From the NCBI GenBank assembly GCA_902778275.1, contig CACYXE010000010.1:38164-102163 (forward strand): DNA of 64,000 nt, in the 5' to 3' direction. A program made the position numbers and the translations under genes. The notes under the pieces are model-generated. The model saw nothing but the letters and a program-made list of their open reading frames with translations. It was not told the origin of the DNA and did not search any database. Below, piece after piece: positions 7,840 through 16,150 of the stretch (position 1 is its first letter; each line of letters opens with the position of its first letter). This stretch comes from Oscillospiraceae bacterium (GTDB lineage Bacteria; Bacillota; Clostridia; Oscillospirales; Oscillospiraceae).

Positions 7840-9018
7840 ATGCGGATCGTTGACAGAGTACGGGGAAATGTGCGGGTAGAGATCCGCGGTGTTTTTCCGG
7901 AGAAGATATTGAACGCCTGCGCCATGCAGGCGGTGGCACTGTGGGACCTGGAATCTCTGGACTCCTATACGTTTCGGGCCACGGCGGAGGAGCGGCAGCT
8001 TGCGGAGCTGACGGCGATTGCCGGGCAGGCAATGTGTGATCTTAAGGTGCTGAGAAGGCAGGGGGGCGGCAGTACCCTCCGGTTTTTCAGACGCAGACTC
8101 CTTTTGCTGGCAGCTGCGGCCTTGATACTTGGGCTGCTGCTCTTTTCCTCCCTGTTCATTTGGGAGATCCGTGTGCAGGGCTGTGAACGATTGAGCCAGG
8201 GGCAGGTACTCCGGGCGCTGGCCGACTGCGGGGTCGAACAGGGAACTTACTGGCCCGGCCTGTCCATGGATCTGCTGCGCAGCAGGATGCTTACGGAGAT
8301 GCCGGAACTGGCCTGGATGACCGTGAACATCAGCGGCTCCCGGGCCACTGTTCTCATCATGGAGCGTCAGGAAAAGCCGGAGATCTATAAGGAAGACGCG
8401 GCAGCGGATCTGATCGCAGGAAAAACGGGGATCATCACCCGCTTGTCCGTATTGAACGGCAGGGCCCTGGTGCAGCCCGGACAGACGGTATTGGAAGGAG
8501 ATACTCTGGTCAGCGGGACTCTGGAAAGTCTGAGCAATCCGCCCCGACAGATCCGCGCACAGGGACGTGTCATGGCGGATACCTGGTACGAACTGACGGC
8601 GGTCTGCCCGCTGGACGTGGGGCAAAAAGGGGAGATCAAAAGCAGGAGAAGCCGCTTCGCACTGAAAATCGGCAAAAGACGGATCAATTTTTACGGTCAC
8701 AGCAAAATGACGCTTGACGGATATGATACAATTGTGCATGAATATAACATGGGGATCGAAGGGCTGTTCGCCCTGCCAATCAGCTTGCTCCGGGAAGAGA
8801 AGATCCGCTATCGGGGATCCTCCGAAACGTCGGAGCCGGAACAGGAGATGGGCGCTGCCCTGCGCAGCGCGCTCCAGGAGCGCATCGACGGGGAGATAGT
8901 CTCCTCTCAGATCAGCGTCGACCGGGGTGAGGGGCTTGTTTACGTGACGCTTTTTGCCCAATGCAATGAAAACATCGCCGTACCAATCGAAACCCAGGGG
9001 GCGTCTGCGCCTCCGTGA
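7840..9018 (+). CDS. yqfD: Sporulation protein YqfD
   Basis: A 392-aa stage IV-type sporulation protein of the YqfD family. It has a cytoplasmic N-terminal part, one transmembrane helix at residues 87-107 (a run of Leu/Ala/Ile/Phe), and then a large outside domain beginning IWEIRVQGCERLSQGQVLRAL. The latter resembles POTRA-like folds and contains the family's MERQEKPEI region. It is needed for efficient sporulation in Bacillus and its biochemical role is unknown. It sits 3 bp after yqfC and its TGA overlaps a GTG upstream of phoH. Expression is probably from the mother-cell promoter before yqfC. Confidence 0.9.
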   Translation: MRIVDRVRGNVRVEIRGVFPEKILNACAMQAVALWDLESLDSYTFRATAEERQLAELTAIAGQAMCDLKVLRRQGGGSTLRFFRRRLLLLAAAALILGLLLFSSLFIWEIRVQGCERLSQGQVLRALADCGVEQGTYWPGLSMDLLRSRMLTEMPELAWMTVNISGSRATVLIMERQEKPEIYKEDAAADLIAGKTGIITRLSVLNGRALVQPGQTVLEGDTLVSGTLESLSNPPRQIRAQGRVMADTWYELTAVCPLDVGQKGEIKSRRSRFALKIGKRRINFYGHSKMTLDGYDTIVHEYNMGIEGLFALPISLLREEKIRYRGSSETSEPEQEMGAALRSALQERIDGEIVSSQISVDRGEGLVYVTLFAQCNENIAVPIETQGASAPP

Positions 9019-9029
9019 AAGGACTGCCA

Positions 9030-10034
9030 ATGATAGAAAAAACCATCGAAGTGGAAAGAATGGAACACGTGATCAGCGTGTTCGGCTCCTTTGACCAGAA
9101 CCTGAGGATCATCGAGAGCGAGCTGGGCGTCAAGGTCCTGGACCGGGACGATCAGATCCATATCTGCGGCGAGGCCGAGGCGGTCATGCTGGCGGAGAAG
9201 GCCATCAACGGCCTGCTGACCCTGGCGGCCAAGGGCGAAAGCATCGACGCGCAGAATGTGCGTTACATCCTCAAGCTGGTATCCGAGGGCAAGGAGACCA
9301 AGATCCAGGAACTGGCCGGGGACGTGATCTGCATCACGGCCAAGGGCAAGCCCATCAAGGCCAAGACCCTGGGCCAGAAGCAGTATTGCGACGCCATAGC
9401 GGAGAACACCATCACCTTGGGGATCGGCCCCGCCGGCACCGGCAAGACCTATCTTGCCGTGGCAGCGGCGGTGGCGGCCTTCCGGGCGGAGGAGGTCAAC
9501 CGCATCATCCTCACGCGGCCCGCTGTGGAAGCGGGAGAGCGGCTGGGCTTTCTGCCCGGCGACCTGCAGAGCAAGGTGGATCCTTATCTGAGGCCCCTCT
9601 ATGACGCACTGTTCGACATGCTGGGTGCGGATACCTATCAGAAGTATCTGGAGCGGGGCAACATCGAGGTGGCGCCCCTGGCCTACATGCGCGGCCGTAC
9701 CCTGGACGACAGCTTCATCATCCTGGACGAGGCGCAGAACACCTCCCGGGAGCAGATGAAGATGTTCCTGACCCGATTGGGTTTCGGTTCCAAGGTGGTC
9801 ATCACCGGCGACATCACCCAGATCGACCTGCCGGAGGACAAGACCAGCGGCCTGAAGGTGGCCATGAAGGTGCTGGACGGCATCGACGATATCGCCATCT
9901 GCACGCTGACCGGTGCGGACGTGGTGCGCCATCGGCTGGTACAGAAGATCATCGAGGCCTATGAGGATTTCGATCAGAAGCACCCGGCGGGGCCTGTAAA
10001 AAAACAGCCGCCGAAGCGCTATAAGAGAGGATAA
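9030..10034 (+). CDS. phoH: PhoH family ATPase
   Basis: A 334-aa PhoH-like protein with an N-terminal KH-like region (residues 1-100) and a C-terminal P-loop ATPase of helicase type. The Walker A is GPAGTGKT (about residues 133-140) and the Walker B is FIILDEAQNTS. Homologues are linked to RNA metabolism together with the RNase YbeY, encoded 3 bp downstream. The ATG at 9030 is chosen because AAAGGA (9018-9023) precedes it by 6 nt; the GTG at 9015 overlaps the yqfD stop without a ribosome site. It is part of the conserved yqfD-phoH-ybeY-era block. Confidence 0.92.
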   Translation: MIEKTIEVERMEHVISVFGSFDQNLRIIESELGVKVLDRDDQIHICGEAEAVMLAEKAINGLLTLAAKGESIDAQNVRYILKLVSEGKETKIQELAGDVICITAKGKPIKAKTLGQKQYCDAIAENTITLGIGPAGTGKTYLAVAAAVAAFRAEEVNRIILTRPAVEAGERLGFLPGDLQSKVDPYLRPLYDALFDMLGADTYQKYLERGNIEVAPLAYMRGRTLDDSFIILDEAQNTSREQMKMFLTRLGFGSKVVITGDITQIDLPEDKTSGLKVAMKVLDGIDDIAICTLTGADVVRHRLVQKIIEAYEDFDQKHPAGPVKKQPPKRYKRG

Positions 10035-10037
10035 AGC

Positions 10038-10520
10038 ATGGAGCATGAGATCTATGTGAGCCGTGAGGTGAAAAACCTGGGTCACCGGAACGCAGCGGCC
10101 CTGATCAAAAAGGCCGTCCGAATGGCTCTGGACGCGGAAGGGATCCGGGTCCCCTGCATCCTCAGCGTGATGCTGACCGACGAGGAGGGGATCCGCGCGG
10201 TCAACCGGGAATTCCGAAACGTGGACAGCGCCACCGATGTGCTGTCTTTCCCCCTCAATGAGCTGACGCCCGGCGCCTTTGACCCGGAGGCCTGTGAGCG
10301 GGACCTGGATACCGGCGCGATCCTGCTGGGGGATATGATGATCTCTCTGCCCCGCTGTGAAAAGCAGGGGGAGGAATACGGCCACGGCTTTGAGCGGGAG
10401 ATCATGTATCTGACGGTCCATTCCGTGCTGCATCTGCTGGGCTATGACCACGTGGATGAGGGGGAAAAGAAGCGGCAGATGCGCCTGAGAGAAAAAACGA
10501 TCATGGGAGATACGATATGA
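10038..10520 (+). CDS. ybeY: Endoribonuclease YbeY, rRNA maturation factor
   Basis: A single-strand endoribonuclease for 16S rRNA 3'-end maturation and ribosome quality control. The zinc motif HSVLHLLGYDH is at residues 128-138 (three histidines), and the SVMLTDEEGIRAVNREFRNVDSATDVLSFP segment is characteristic of the family. The length (160 aa) is normal. It starts 3 bp after phoH, and its stop overlaps the era start (ATGA at 10517), so translation is coupled through this block. Confidence 0.95.
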   Translation: MEHEIYVSREVKNLGHRNAAALIKKAVRMALDAEGIRVPCILSVMLTDEEGIRAVNREFRNVDSATDVLSFPLNELTPGAFDPEACERDLDTGAILLGDMMISLPRCEKQGEEYGHGFEREIMYLTVHSVLHLLGYDHVDEGEKKRQMRLREKTIMGDTI

Positions 10521-11404
10521 CAAAAGCAGCGATGATAACTGTATGCGGGCGGCCCAATGTGGGCAAGTCCACGCTGACCAACGCTCTCGTGGGGGAAAAG
10601 GTGGCCATTGTGTCCAATAAGCCCCAGACCACCCGCAACCGGATCACAGCCATCGTGAGCCGGGGCGACACCCAGTTTGTATTGATGGACACGCCGGGCT
10701 TCCACAAGCCCCGTACCCGGCTGGGGGATTATATGGTGAACGTGGTGAAGGAGAGCGTGGCAGATGTGGACTGTGTGCTGCTGCTGGTGGAGCCCATCGC
10801 TTCCATCGGCCCTCAGGAGGAGGCGCTGATCGAGCGGCTGAAGCAGACCGGCGCCCCAGCGATCCTGGTGATCAACAAGATCGACACGGTGGACAAGACC
10901 CGGCTGCTGGAGGTCATGGCGGTCTATGCCGCAGCCTATGCCTTTGACGCGATCCTGCCTGTTTCCGCCCTGACCGGCGACGGCCTGGACGAGCTGCTGG
11001 ACGAGCTGGAAAAGTACGCCGAGGAGGGGCCGCATCTCTTTCCGGAGGATATGATCACCGACCAGCCGGAGCGGCAGATCTGCGCCGAACTGGTGCGGGA
11101 AAAGCTGCTCCAATGTCTGGATAAGGAGATCCCTCACGGCACGGCCGTGGAGGTGACCCGTTTCCATGAACGCGACGATGGGATCATCGACCTGGAGGTC
11201 ACCATCTATTGCGAAAAGGACAGCCATAAGGGCATCATCATCGGCAAAAAAGGGGCGATGCTCAAGAAGATCGGGGAGCTTGCCCGGACGGATATCGAGG
11301 AATTCATGGGCGCCAAGGTCTATCTGCAGACCTGGGTCAAGGTCAAGGAGAACTGGCGGGATTCCGCGGCACAGCTGCGCAATTTCGGGTTTACGGAGCT
11401 ATAA
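10517..11404 (+). CDS. era: GTPase Era
   Basis: A 295-aa Ras-like GTPase that binds 16S rRNA and helps assemble the 30S subunit. The G1 loop GRPNVGKST is at residues 11-19, DTPG at 58-61 and NKID at 120-123. The C-terminal KH RNA-binding domain shows its GKKG loop at about residue 240. Its ATG overlaps the ybeY stop. It is followed after 69 bp by the small yqzL and then recO, which is the order in Bacillus. The gap contains no clear terminator. Confidence 0.97.
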   Translation: MTKAAMITVCGRPNVGKSTLTNALVGEKVAIVSNKPQTTRNRITAIVSRGDTQFVLMDTPGFHKPRTRLGDYMVNVVKESVADVDCVLLLVEPIASIGPQEEALIERLKQTGAPAILVINKIDTVDKTRLLEVMAVYAAAYAFDAILPVSALTGDGLDELLDELEKYAEEGPHLFPEDMITDQPERQICAELVREKLLQCLDKEIPHGTAVEVTRFHERDDGIIDLEVTIYCEKDSHKGIIIGKKGAMLKKIGELARTDIEEFMGAKVYLQTWVKVKENWRDSAAQLRNFGFTEL

Positions 11405-11473
11405 AATATACGCACAAAAACTGCCAACATTTTGCCCCAACAAACGGCAGATACTACTGCCGAGGTGAAATGG

Positions 11474-11593
11474 ATGGAAAACAATCCTCTGTGGCAGGCC
11501 TTTGCCGAAACCGGAGATCCGATCTGTTACATGCTGTATAAGGCAGCTCAAAAGTATAAAGCGAATCAAGCGCGGGCGGGACGCAGGTCCTGA
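11474..11593 (+). CDS. yqzL: YqzL-like small protein (39 aa)
   Basis: An open frame of 39 codons that is too short for usual length cut-offs. The peptide starts MENNPLWQAFAETGDPICYM and continues LYKAAQKYKA, matching the YqzL family pattern (Leu-Trp-x-x-Phe near the N-terminus, then a YLLYK-like motif). Its position between era and recO is the same as in Bacillus. GAGGTG (11463-11468) serves as ribosome site; an overlapping ATG at 11470 in another frame is open for 23 codons only and gives no family match. The function of the family is unknown; co-conservation with era and recO suggests RNA or DNA maintenance. Confidence 0.72.
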   Translation: MENNPLWQAFAETGDPICYMLYKAAQKYKANQARAGRRS

Positions 11594-11616
11594 CCGCCGG
11601 GTAAGGTTTACATACT

Positions 11617-12369
11617 ATGTACAAGACCACAAAAGCCCTGGTGCTGCGCCATGTGCGTTATAAGGAAGCCGACCGCATCCTGACCCTGTTCAGCTCCACC
11701 GACGGGAAGATCACCGCCAAGGCCCGGGGGGCGCTGCGGAAAAGCAGCAAGATCGCAGCGGCCACGCAGCAGCTGTGTTACGCGGAAATGACGCTGTTCG
11801 GCAACCGGGGAAAATGGACCGTCAACGAGGCGATGATCATCGAACCCTTCACCGCGCTGCAGACGGACCTGGAGCGCTTCGCCCTGGGCTGTTATTTTGC
11901 CGAGTGTCTGGAAGCCCTCAGTGTGGAGGAACAGCCGGATGCGGAACTGCTGCAGTTGGGGCTCAACAGTCTGTTTGCCCTCGGCAGCGGAAAATATGAT
12001 CCGCGTCTGGTGAAGGCCGCCTTTGAATTTCGGCTCATGTGCCTGTCGGGCTACGCCCCCAGCGTACAAGCCTGCGCGGTCTGCGGCAAAGAGACGATGG
12101 ACGAGCCTTGCCTGAGCGTAGACAACGGCTGTGTATTCTGCCGCGGCTGCCGAAATGCGTCTCTGGGCTTTTCCCTGCCTCTCTGTGCGGATTCCCTGGC
12201 CGCCCTGCGTTATGTGGTGTCTGCCCCGGCCAAGCAGCTCTTCTCGTTCCAGATCGGCGAGGAGGCCCTGCGGCGGCTGGGAGATGCGGCGGAGCGATAT
12301 CTGCTCTCCCACGCGGAGCGTCGGTTTCCCACATTGGAGTACTGGAAAAGCGTCCGTACCACGGCATGA
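11617..12369 (+). CDS. recO: DNA repair protein RecO
   Basis: Recombination mediator that loads RecA at single-strand gaps with RecF and RecR. The N-terminal OB fold is seen in YKTTKALVLRHVRYKEADRIL, and the C-terminal zinc finger has cysteines in CAVCGKETMDEPC and CVFCRGC (about residues 153-178). The length of 250 aa is normal. It lies 23 bp after yqzL and 48 bp before mutS2, all co-directional. The intervening sequence before mutS2 includes a GGGGGAAG ribosome site rather than a terminator. Confidence 0.95.
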   Translation: MYKTTKALVLRHVRYKEADRILTLFSSTDGKITAKARGALRKSSKIAAATQQLCYAEMTLFGNRGKWTVNEAMIIEPFTALQTDLERFALGCYFAECLEALSVEEQPDAELLQLGLNSLFALGSGKYDPRLVKAAFEFRLMCLSGYAPSVQACAVCGKETMDEPCLSVDNGCVFCRGCRNASLGFSLPLCADSLAALRYVVSAPAKQLFSFQIGEEALRRLGDAAERYLLSHAERRFPTLEYWKSVRTTA

Positions 12370-12417
12370 CGGGCATGGAGCAGCAAGAAAGAAAAGAACG
12401 ATCATTGGGGGAAGAAA

Positions 12418-14793
12418 ATGGATTATTTTGAAAAATCCCTCCATACTTTGGAACTGCCGTCTGTGCTGGGAATGCTGGCACAGCAGGCGGTGGGGGAGAC
12501 GGCCAAGGAGCGCGCTCTGGCGCTGACGCCCTCCCCGGACGCCGCTGAGGTCCGCCGCCGTCTGCAGGAGACCACGGCGGCCAAGACCATGATGACGGTG
12601 CGCGGCAGTCCGTCCTTTGCCGGGGTGAAGGATGTGAGGCCCTCCCTGTCCCGCGCGGACCTGGGCGGCGCGCTGAACACCCGGGAGCTGCTGGACATTG
12701 CCAGAGTCCTGCAATGCGCCAGACTGGTGCGCTCTTATATCGCCGATGACAGCGTGGGCAAGACAAGCATCGACTATCTGTTCCACGGGCTGCATGCCAA
12801 CAAGTTCCTGGAGGAGAAGATCAGCACCTCTATCGTGGGGGAGGACGAGATCGCCGACGGCGCATCGCCGGAGCTGGCAACGATCCGCCGCCAGATGAGG
12901 GCGGCGGCGGCCCGGGCCAGGGAAGCGCTGCAGAAGATCATCTCCTCGCCGTCCTATGCCAAGGCGCTGCAGGAGCCGATCATCACCATGCGCTCGGACC
13001 GCTATGTGGTGCCAGTCAAGGCGGATCACAAGGGCGCGGTGCCCGGCCTGGTGCATGATATCTCCGCTTCGGGCATGACGCTTTTCGTGGAGCCCATGGC
13101 GGCGGTCAAGGCCAACAACGAACTGCGGGAACTGGCCGCCAAGGAAAAACTGGAGATCGAACGTATTCTGGCGGAACTGTCCGCGGACTGCGCCGAGCAT
13201 AAAGAGGACATTGCCACCAGCTTTGAGCTCCTGGTGCGGCTGGACCTGATCTTTGCCAAGGCCAAGCTCTCCTATAAGCTGGACTGCCAGGAAGCGTCCA
13301 TGGAGGCCAAGGGCATCGTACTCCGGAGGGCCAGACATCCGCTGCTGGATCAGGCAACGGCAGTGCCCATCGACCTGGAGCTGGGGGAGAACTACGATAC
13401 CCTGGTCATCACAGGGCCCAATACCGGCGGCAAGACGGTTTCGCTCAAGACCATAGGCCTGCTGTCGGTGATGCACCAGTGCGGCCTGCATATTCCGGCG
13501 GCGGACGGCAGCAATCTGCCTGTGTTCCGCAATATCCTGGCGGACATCGGCGACGAGCAGAGCATCGAGCAGAGCCTGTCCACCTTCTCCGCCCATATGA
13601 CCAACATCGTGAGCATCCTGGCCGACTGCGACGAGCGGTCCCTGCTGCTGTTCGATGAGCTGGGCGCGGGCACCGATCCCACCGAGGGCGCGGCATTGGC
13701 CATCGCCGTTATCGAGCATGCACGCCGCCTGGGCGCCATGATCGCCGCCACCACCCACTATGCGGAGCTGAAGGTCTACGCCACCAACGAGGCGCGGGTA
13801 CAGAACGCTTCCTGTGAGTTCGATGTGGAGACCCTGCGGCCCACATACCGGCTGCTGGTGGGCATCCCCGGCAAATCCAACGCTTTTGCCATTTCCAAGC
13901 GGCTCGGACTGAGCGACGAGATCATCGAGGACGCAAAGGGACGCGTCAGCTCCGACAGCGCCAGCTTTGAATCCACCATCGAGAAGCTGGAGCAGACCCG
14001 GCTTCTGCTGGAGAAGGACAGAAACGAAGTGGCCTTGAAGCTGCGCCAGGCGGAGGAGAACGCCAAAAAGTCCGCCTTCCTGAAAGCGGAGCTGGAGGTG
14101 CGCCTGGAGAAGGCGGATCTGAAATCCCGCCGGGAGGCGGAGCGGATCATCGCTGAGGCCAGAGAGACGGCCGAACAGGTGTTCCGGGAGCTGGACGAGA
14201 TGAAAAAGCATCTCAACGAAGAGGAAAATACCCAGCGCATCAATGAGGCGCGCAGCGAACTGCGGCGGAGGCTGAACCAATCGGAGGAAAATTTGCGCCG
14301 GGACGTGCCGGAGCCGGAGATGCAGCAGACTTCTTCCAGACCGATCCGTCCCGGAGATGCGGTGCAGATCAAGTCCATGGGCATGAAGGCGGAGGTGATC
14401 TCCGTTTCGCCGGACCGGGTTTTGAACCTTCGGGCGGGAATCATGAACGTGACGGCCAAAGAGGACGAGGTACTGCTTCTGGAGGGCGTGTCCGCGCAGA
14501 CCAGGAAGAACGTCGGCGCCAGCAGCGCCGCACAATTGCGCAGCATGAGCATCGAGCCGCAGGTCGATCTCAGGGGCATGGAGGCCCTGGAGGCTGTGCT
14601 GGCCGCGGAACGATATCTGGACAGCGCCGTTATGGCGAAGCTCAAAACGGTCACCATCATCCACGGAAAGGGGACCGGCGCCCTGCGCACGGCGATCCAG
14701 CAGATGCTCAGGAAAAACAAAGCTGTTAAATCCTTCCGCCTGGGGCGCTACGGCGAGGGAGAAAGCGGAGTGACCGTTGTCGAACTGAAATAA
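12418..14793 (+). CDS. mutS2: Endonuclease MutS2
   Basis: A 791-aa MutS2: core clamp region, P-loop ATPase and C-terminal Smr nuclease domain. The Walker A is GPNTGGKT (residues 333-340), and LLFDELGAGTDPTEGAAL is the Walker B/signature region. A long Glu/Arg/Lys-rich coiled coil spans about residues 515-625. The Smr domain (about 715-791) shows VDLRGMEALEAV and IHGKGTGALR. MutS2 lacks the mismatch-recognition domain. It suppresses recombination and also splits collided ribosomes in Bacillus. No convincing terminator follows before the HPr promoter. Confidence 0.96.
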   Translation: MDYFEKSLHTLELPSVLGMLAQQAVGETAKERALALTPSPDAAEVRRRLQETTAAKTMMTVRGSPSFAGVKDVRPSLSRADLGGALNTRELLDIARVLQCARLVRSYIADDSVGKTSIDYLFHGLHANKFLEEKISTSIVGEDEIADGASPELATIRRQMRAAAARAREALQKIISSPSYAKALQEPIITMRSDRYVVPVKADHKGAVPGLVHDISASGMTLFVEPMAAVKANNELRELAAKEKLEIERILAELSADCAEHKEDIATSFELLVRLDLIFAKAKLSYKLDCQEASMEAKGIVLRRARHPLLDQATAVPIDLELGENYDTLVITGPNTGGKTVSLKTIGLLSVMHQCGLHIPAADGSNLPVFRNILADIGDEQSIEQSLSTFSAHMTNIVSILADCDERSLLLFDELGAGTDPTEGAALAIAVIEHARRLGAMIAATTHYAELKVYATNEARVQNASCEFDVETLRPTYRLLVGIPGKSNAFAISKRLGLSDEIIEDAKGRVSSDSASFESTIEKLEQTRLLLEKDRNEVALKLRQAEENAKKSAFLKAELEVRLEKADLKSRREAERIIAEARETAEQVFRELDEMKKHLNEEENTQRINEARSELRRRLNQSEENLRRDVPEPEMQQTSSRPIRPGDAVQIKSMGMKAEVISVSPDRVLNLRAGIMNVTAKEDEVLLLEGVSAQTRKNVGASSAAQLRSMSIEPQVDLRGMEALEAVLAAERYLDSAVMAKLKTVTIIHGKGTGALRTAIQQMLRKNKAVKSFRLGRYGEGESGVTVVELK

Positions 14794-14849
14794 AATCCGC
14801 CCGGGGAAAACGCAATAAATGTTGAAAACAACGAAACATTTGAAAGCGG

Positions 14850-14878
14850 TTGACGATTGGACGGAAATTTGATAAAGT
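14850..14878 (+). promoter_or_regulatory. Candidate sigma-A promoter of the HPr gene
   Basis: TTGACG (14850-14855) and TAAAGT (14873-14878) are separated by 17 bp, in the 149-bp AT-rich gap between mutS2 and the HPr gene. The leader of about 60 nt is AT-rich and ends in AAGGAG (14929-14934). Confidence 0.55.
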
Positions 14879-14942
14879 AAGTGCGTATCATATCTTATTC
14901 AATTCGTAATAATTAATTTGAAATAATTAAGGAGTGGCGAGT

Positions 14943-15206
14943 ATGATAACCAAAGAAGTAGTCATCAACAATCAGGTAGGCCTCCATGCCAGACCCGCGA
15001 CTTTTTTCATTCAGAAAGCCAACGAGTTCAAGAGCAGCATCTGGGTTGAGAAGGAAGAGCGGCGTGTAAATGCCAAGAGCCTTCTGGGCGTGCTTTCTCT
15101 GGGCATCGTTAAGGGAACTGCGATCACCATCATTGCGGATGGCGCCGACGAGGATGCGGCCATTGCTACCCTGTCCGAACTGATCGATTCTGACTTCTCC
15201 GAATAA
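14943..15206 (+). CDS. ptsH: HPr-family phosphocarrier protein
   Basis: An 87-aa HPr. His15 in GLHARPA is the site phosphorylated by enzyme I, and Ser46 in NAKSLLGVLSLG is the site phosphorylated by HPr kinase in Firmicutes, so both carbon transport and CcpA-type catabolite repression are possible. I chose ATG 14943 (AAGGAG upstream at 14929-14934) over the GTG at 14934, which overlaps that ribosome site. No ptsI or hprK is adjacent. It is a single-gene unit with its own promoter and a strong terminator. It could instead be a Crh-like regulator, but the active His argues for HPr. Confidence 0.88.
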   Translation: MITKEVVINNQVGLHARPATFFIQKANEFKSSIWVEKEERRVNAKSLLGVLSLGIVKGTAITIIADGADEDAAIATLSELIDSDFSE

Positions 15207-15232
15207 GATTCTTATAGCGAATGGATAAACAC

Positions 15233-15264
15233 GGGCTGTGCTTTTATGGCACAGCCCTGTTTTC
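15233..15264 (+). terminator. Rho-independent terminator after HPr
   Basis: GGGCTGTGC (15233-15241), a 7-nt loop, GCACAGCCC (15249-15257), then TGTTTT. The perfect 9-bp stem lies 27 bp past the HPr stop. Confidence 0.8.
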
Positions 15265-15289
15265 AAATTCGCGTATTTTCGAGGTGCCT

Positions 15290-16150
15290 ATGAAAAAGGA
15301 AAATCTCGCCGTGATCGAGATGCTCACCTGTGCGGCGCTGTGGAGCATCGCCGGCATCTTCATGAAGCTGATCCCATGGAACGGCTTTGCCGTGGCCGGG
15401 ATGCGCAGCCTGATCGCCGGGATCACCATCGCGCTGTACATGATCCTCAAGCACTACCGTTTTGTGTTCAACCGGCAGACCTTTGTCTCCGGCGTATTTG
15501 CCGGGCTCACCTATACCTGCTTTACCGTCGCAAACAAGCTCACCACGGCGGCCAACGCCATCGTGCTGCAGTTCACATCTCCCGTATTCATCGTGGTCTT
15601 TTCGGCTCTGTTCCTGAAAAGCAGGATCCGGAAGGCCGACCTGACGGTGGTACTGCTGACCCTGGCGGGCATCGCTCTGTTTTTCTTCGACCAGCTCAAG
15701 CCCGGCTATGTGGCGGGCAACTTTGTTGCCATAGCGGCGGGCATGTTCATGGCGGGGATGTATATGACCATCGGTGAGATGCAGGGCCAGGAGAGGTTCA
15801 GCGCCATCGTCATCGCACAGTTCCTGACCTTCCTGATCGGGCTGCCGTTCATCTTGACCACGCACCCGGTCTTCAATGGGACGACCGTCAGCTGTATCCT
15901 CATCCTCGGCGTATTCCAACTGGGAATTTCGTATATCCTCTATGTAAAGGCGAGCCGCTACTGCCCGCCCCTGGCCTGCTGCCTGCTGGGCGCGGTGGAG
16001 CCCCTGCTCAATCCTGTCTGGGTGCTGATTTTTGACGGGGAGCGTCCCGGCATCTTTGCGCTGATCGGCGCGGTGATCGTGGTGGTCTCCATCACGGTCT
16101 GGTGTATTTACGGCCAGGATAAAGAAACGATGGAGAAAGCGGATGCTTGA
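15290..16150 (+). CDS. EamA/DMT-family transporter
   Basis: A 286-aa ten-helix membrane protein of the drug/metabolite transporter superfamily with two EamA repeats. The N-terminal repeat starts MLTCAALWSIAGIFMKLIPW; a later SPVFIVVFSALFLKSRIRKAD and a second-half ACCLLGAVEPLLNPVW mark each repeat's conserved end. It probably exports an amino acid or other metabolite; the substrate cannot be told. The ATG at 15290 has GAGGTG ahead of it, and the upstream in-frame ATG at 15221 would start before the HPr terminator. Its 3' end overlaps uvrC by 8 bp. Confidence 0.85.
   Translation: MKKENLAVIEMLTCAALWSIAGIFMKLIPWNGFAVAGMRSLIAGITIALYMILKHYRFVFNRQTFVSGVFAGLTYTCFTVANKLTTAANAIVLQFTSPVFIVVFSALFLKSRIRKADLTVVLLTLAGIALFFFDQLKPGYVAGNFVAIAAGMFMAGMYMTIGEMQGQERFSAIVIAQFLTFLIGLPFILTTHPVFNGTTVSCILILGVFQLGISYILYVKASRYCPPLACCLLGAVEPLLNPVWVLIFDGERPGIFALIGAVIVVVSITVWCIYGQDKETMEKADA

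Noticed and set aside
8940-10523. A 527-codon minus-strand frame opposite phoH and ybeY
   Set aside because: Shadow frame; low-complexity His/Gln/Asp composition and conserved genes on the other strand.
11608-14664. A 1018-codon open frame on the minus strand opposite recO and mutS2
   Set aside because: It is a GC-rich shadow: composition is His/Gln/Leu-rich with no domain, and the plus-strand genes have clear motifs and ribosome sites throughout.
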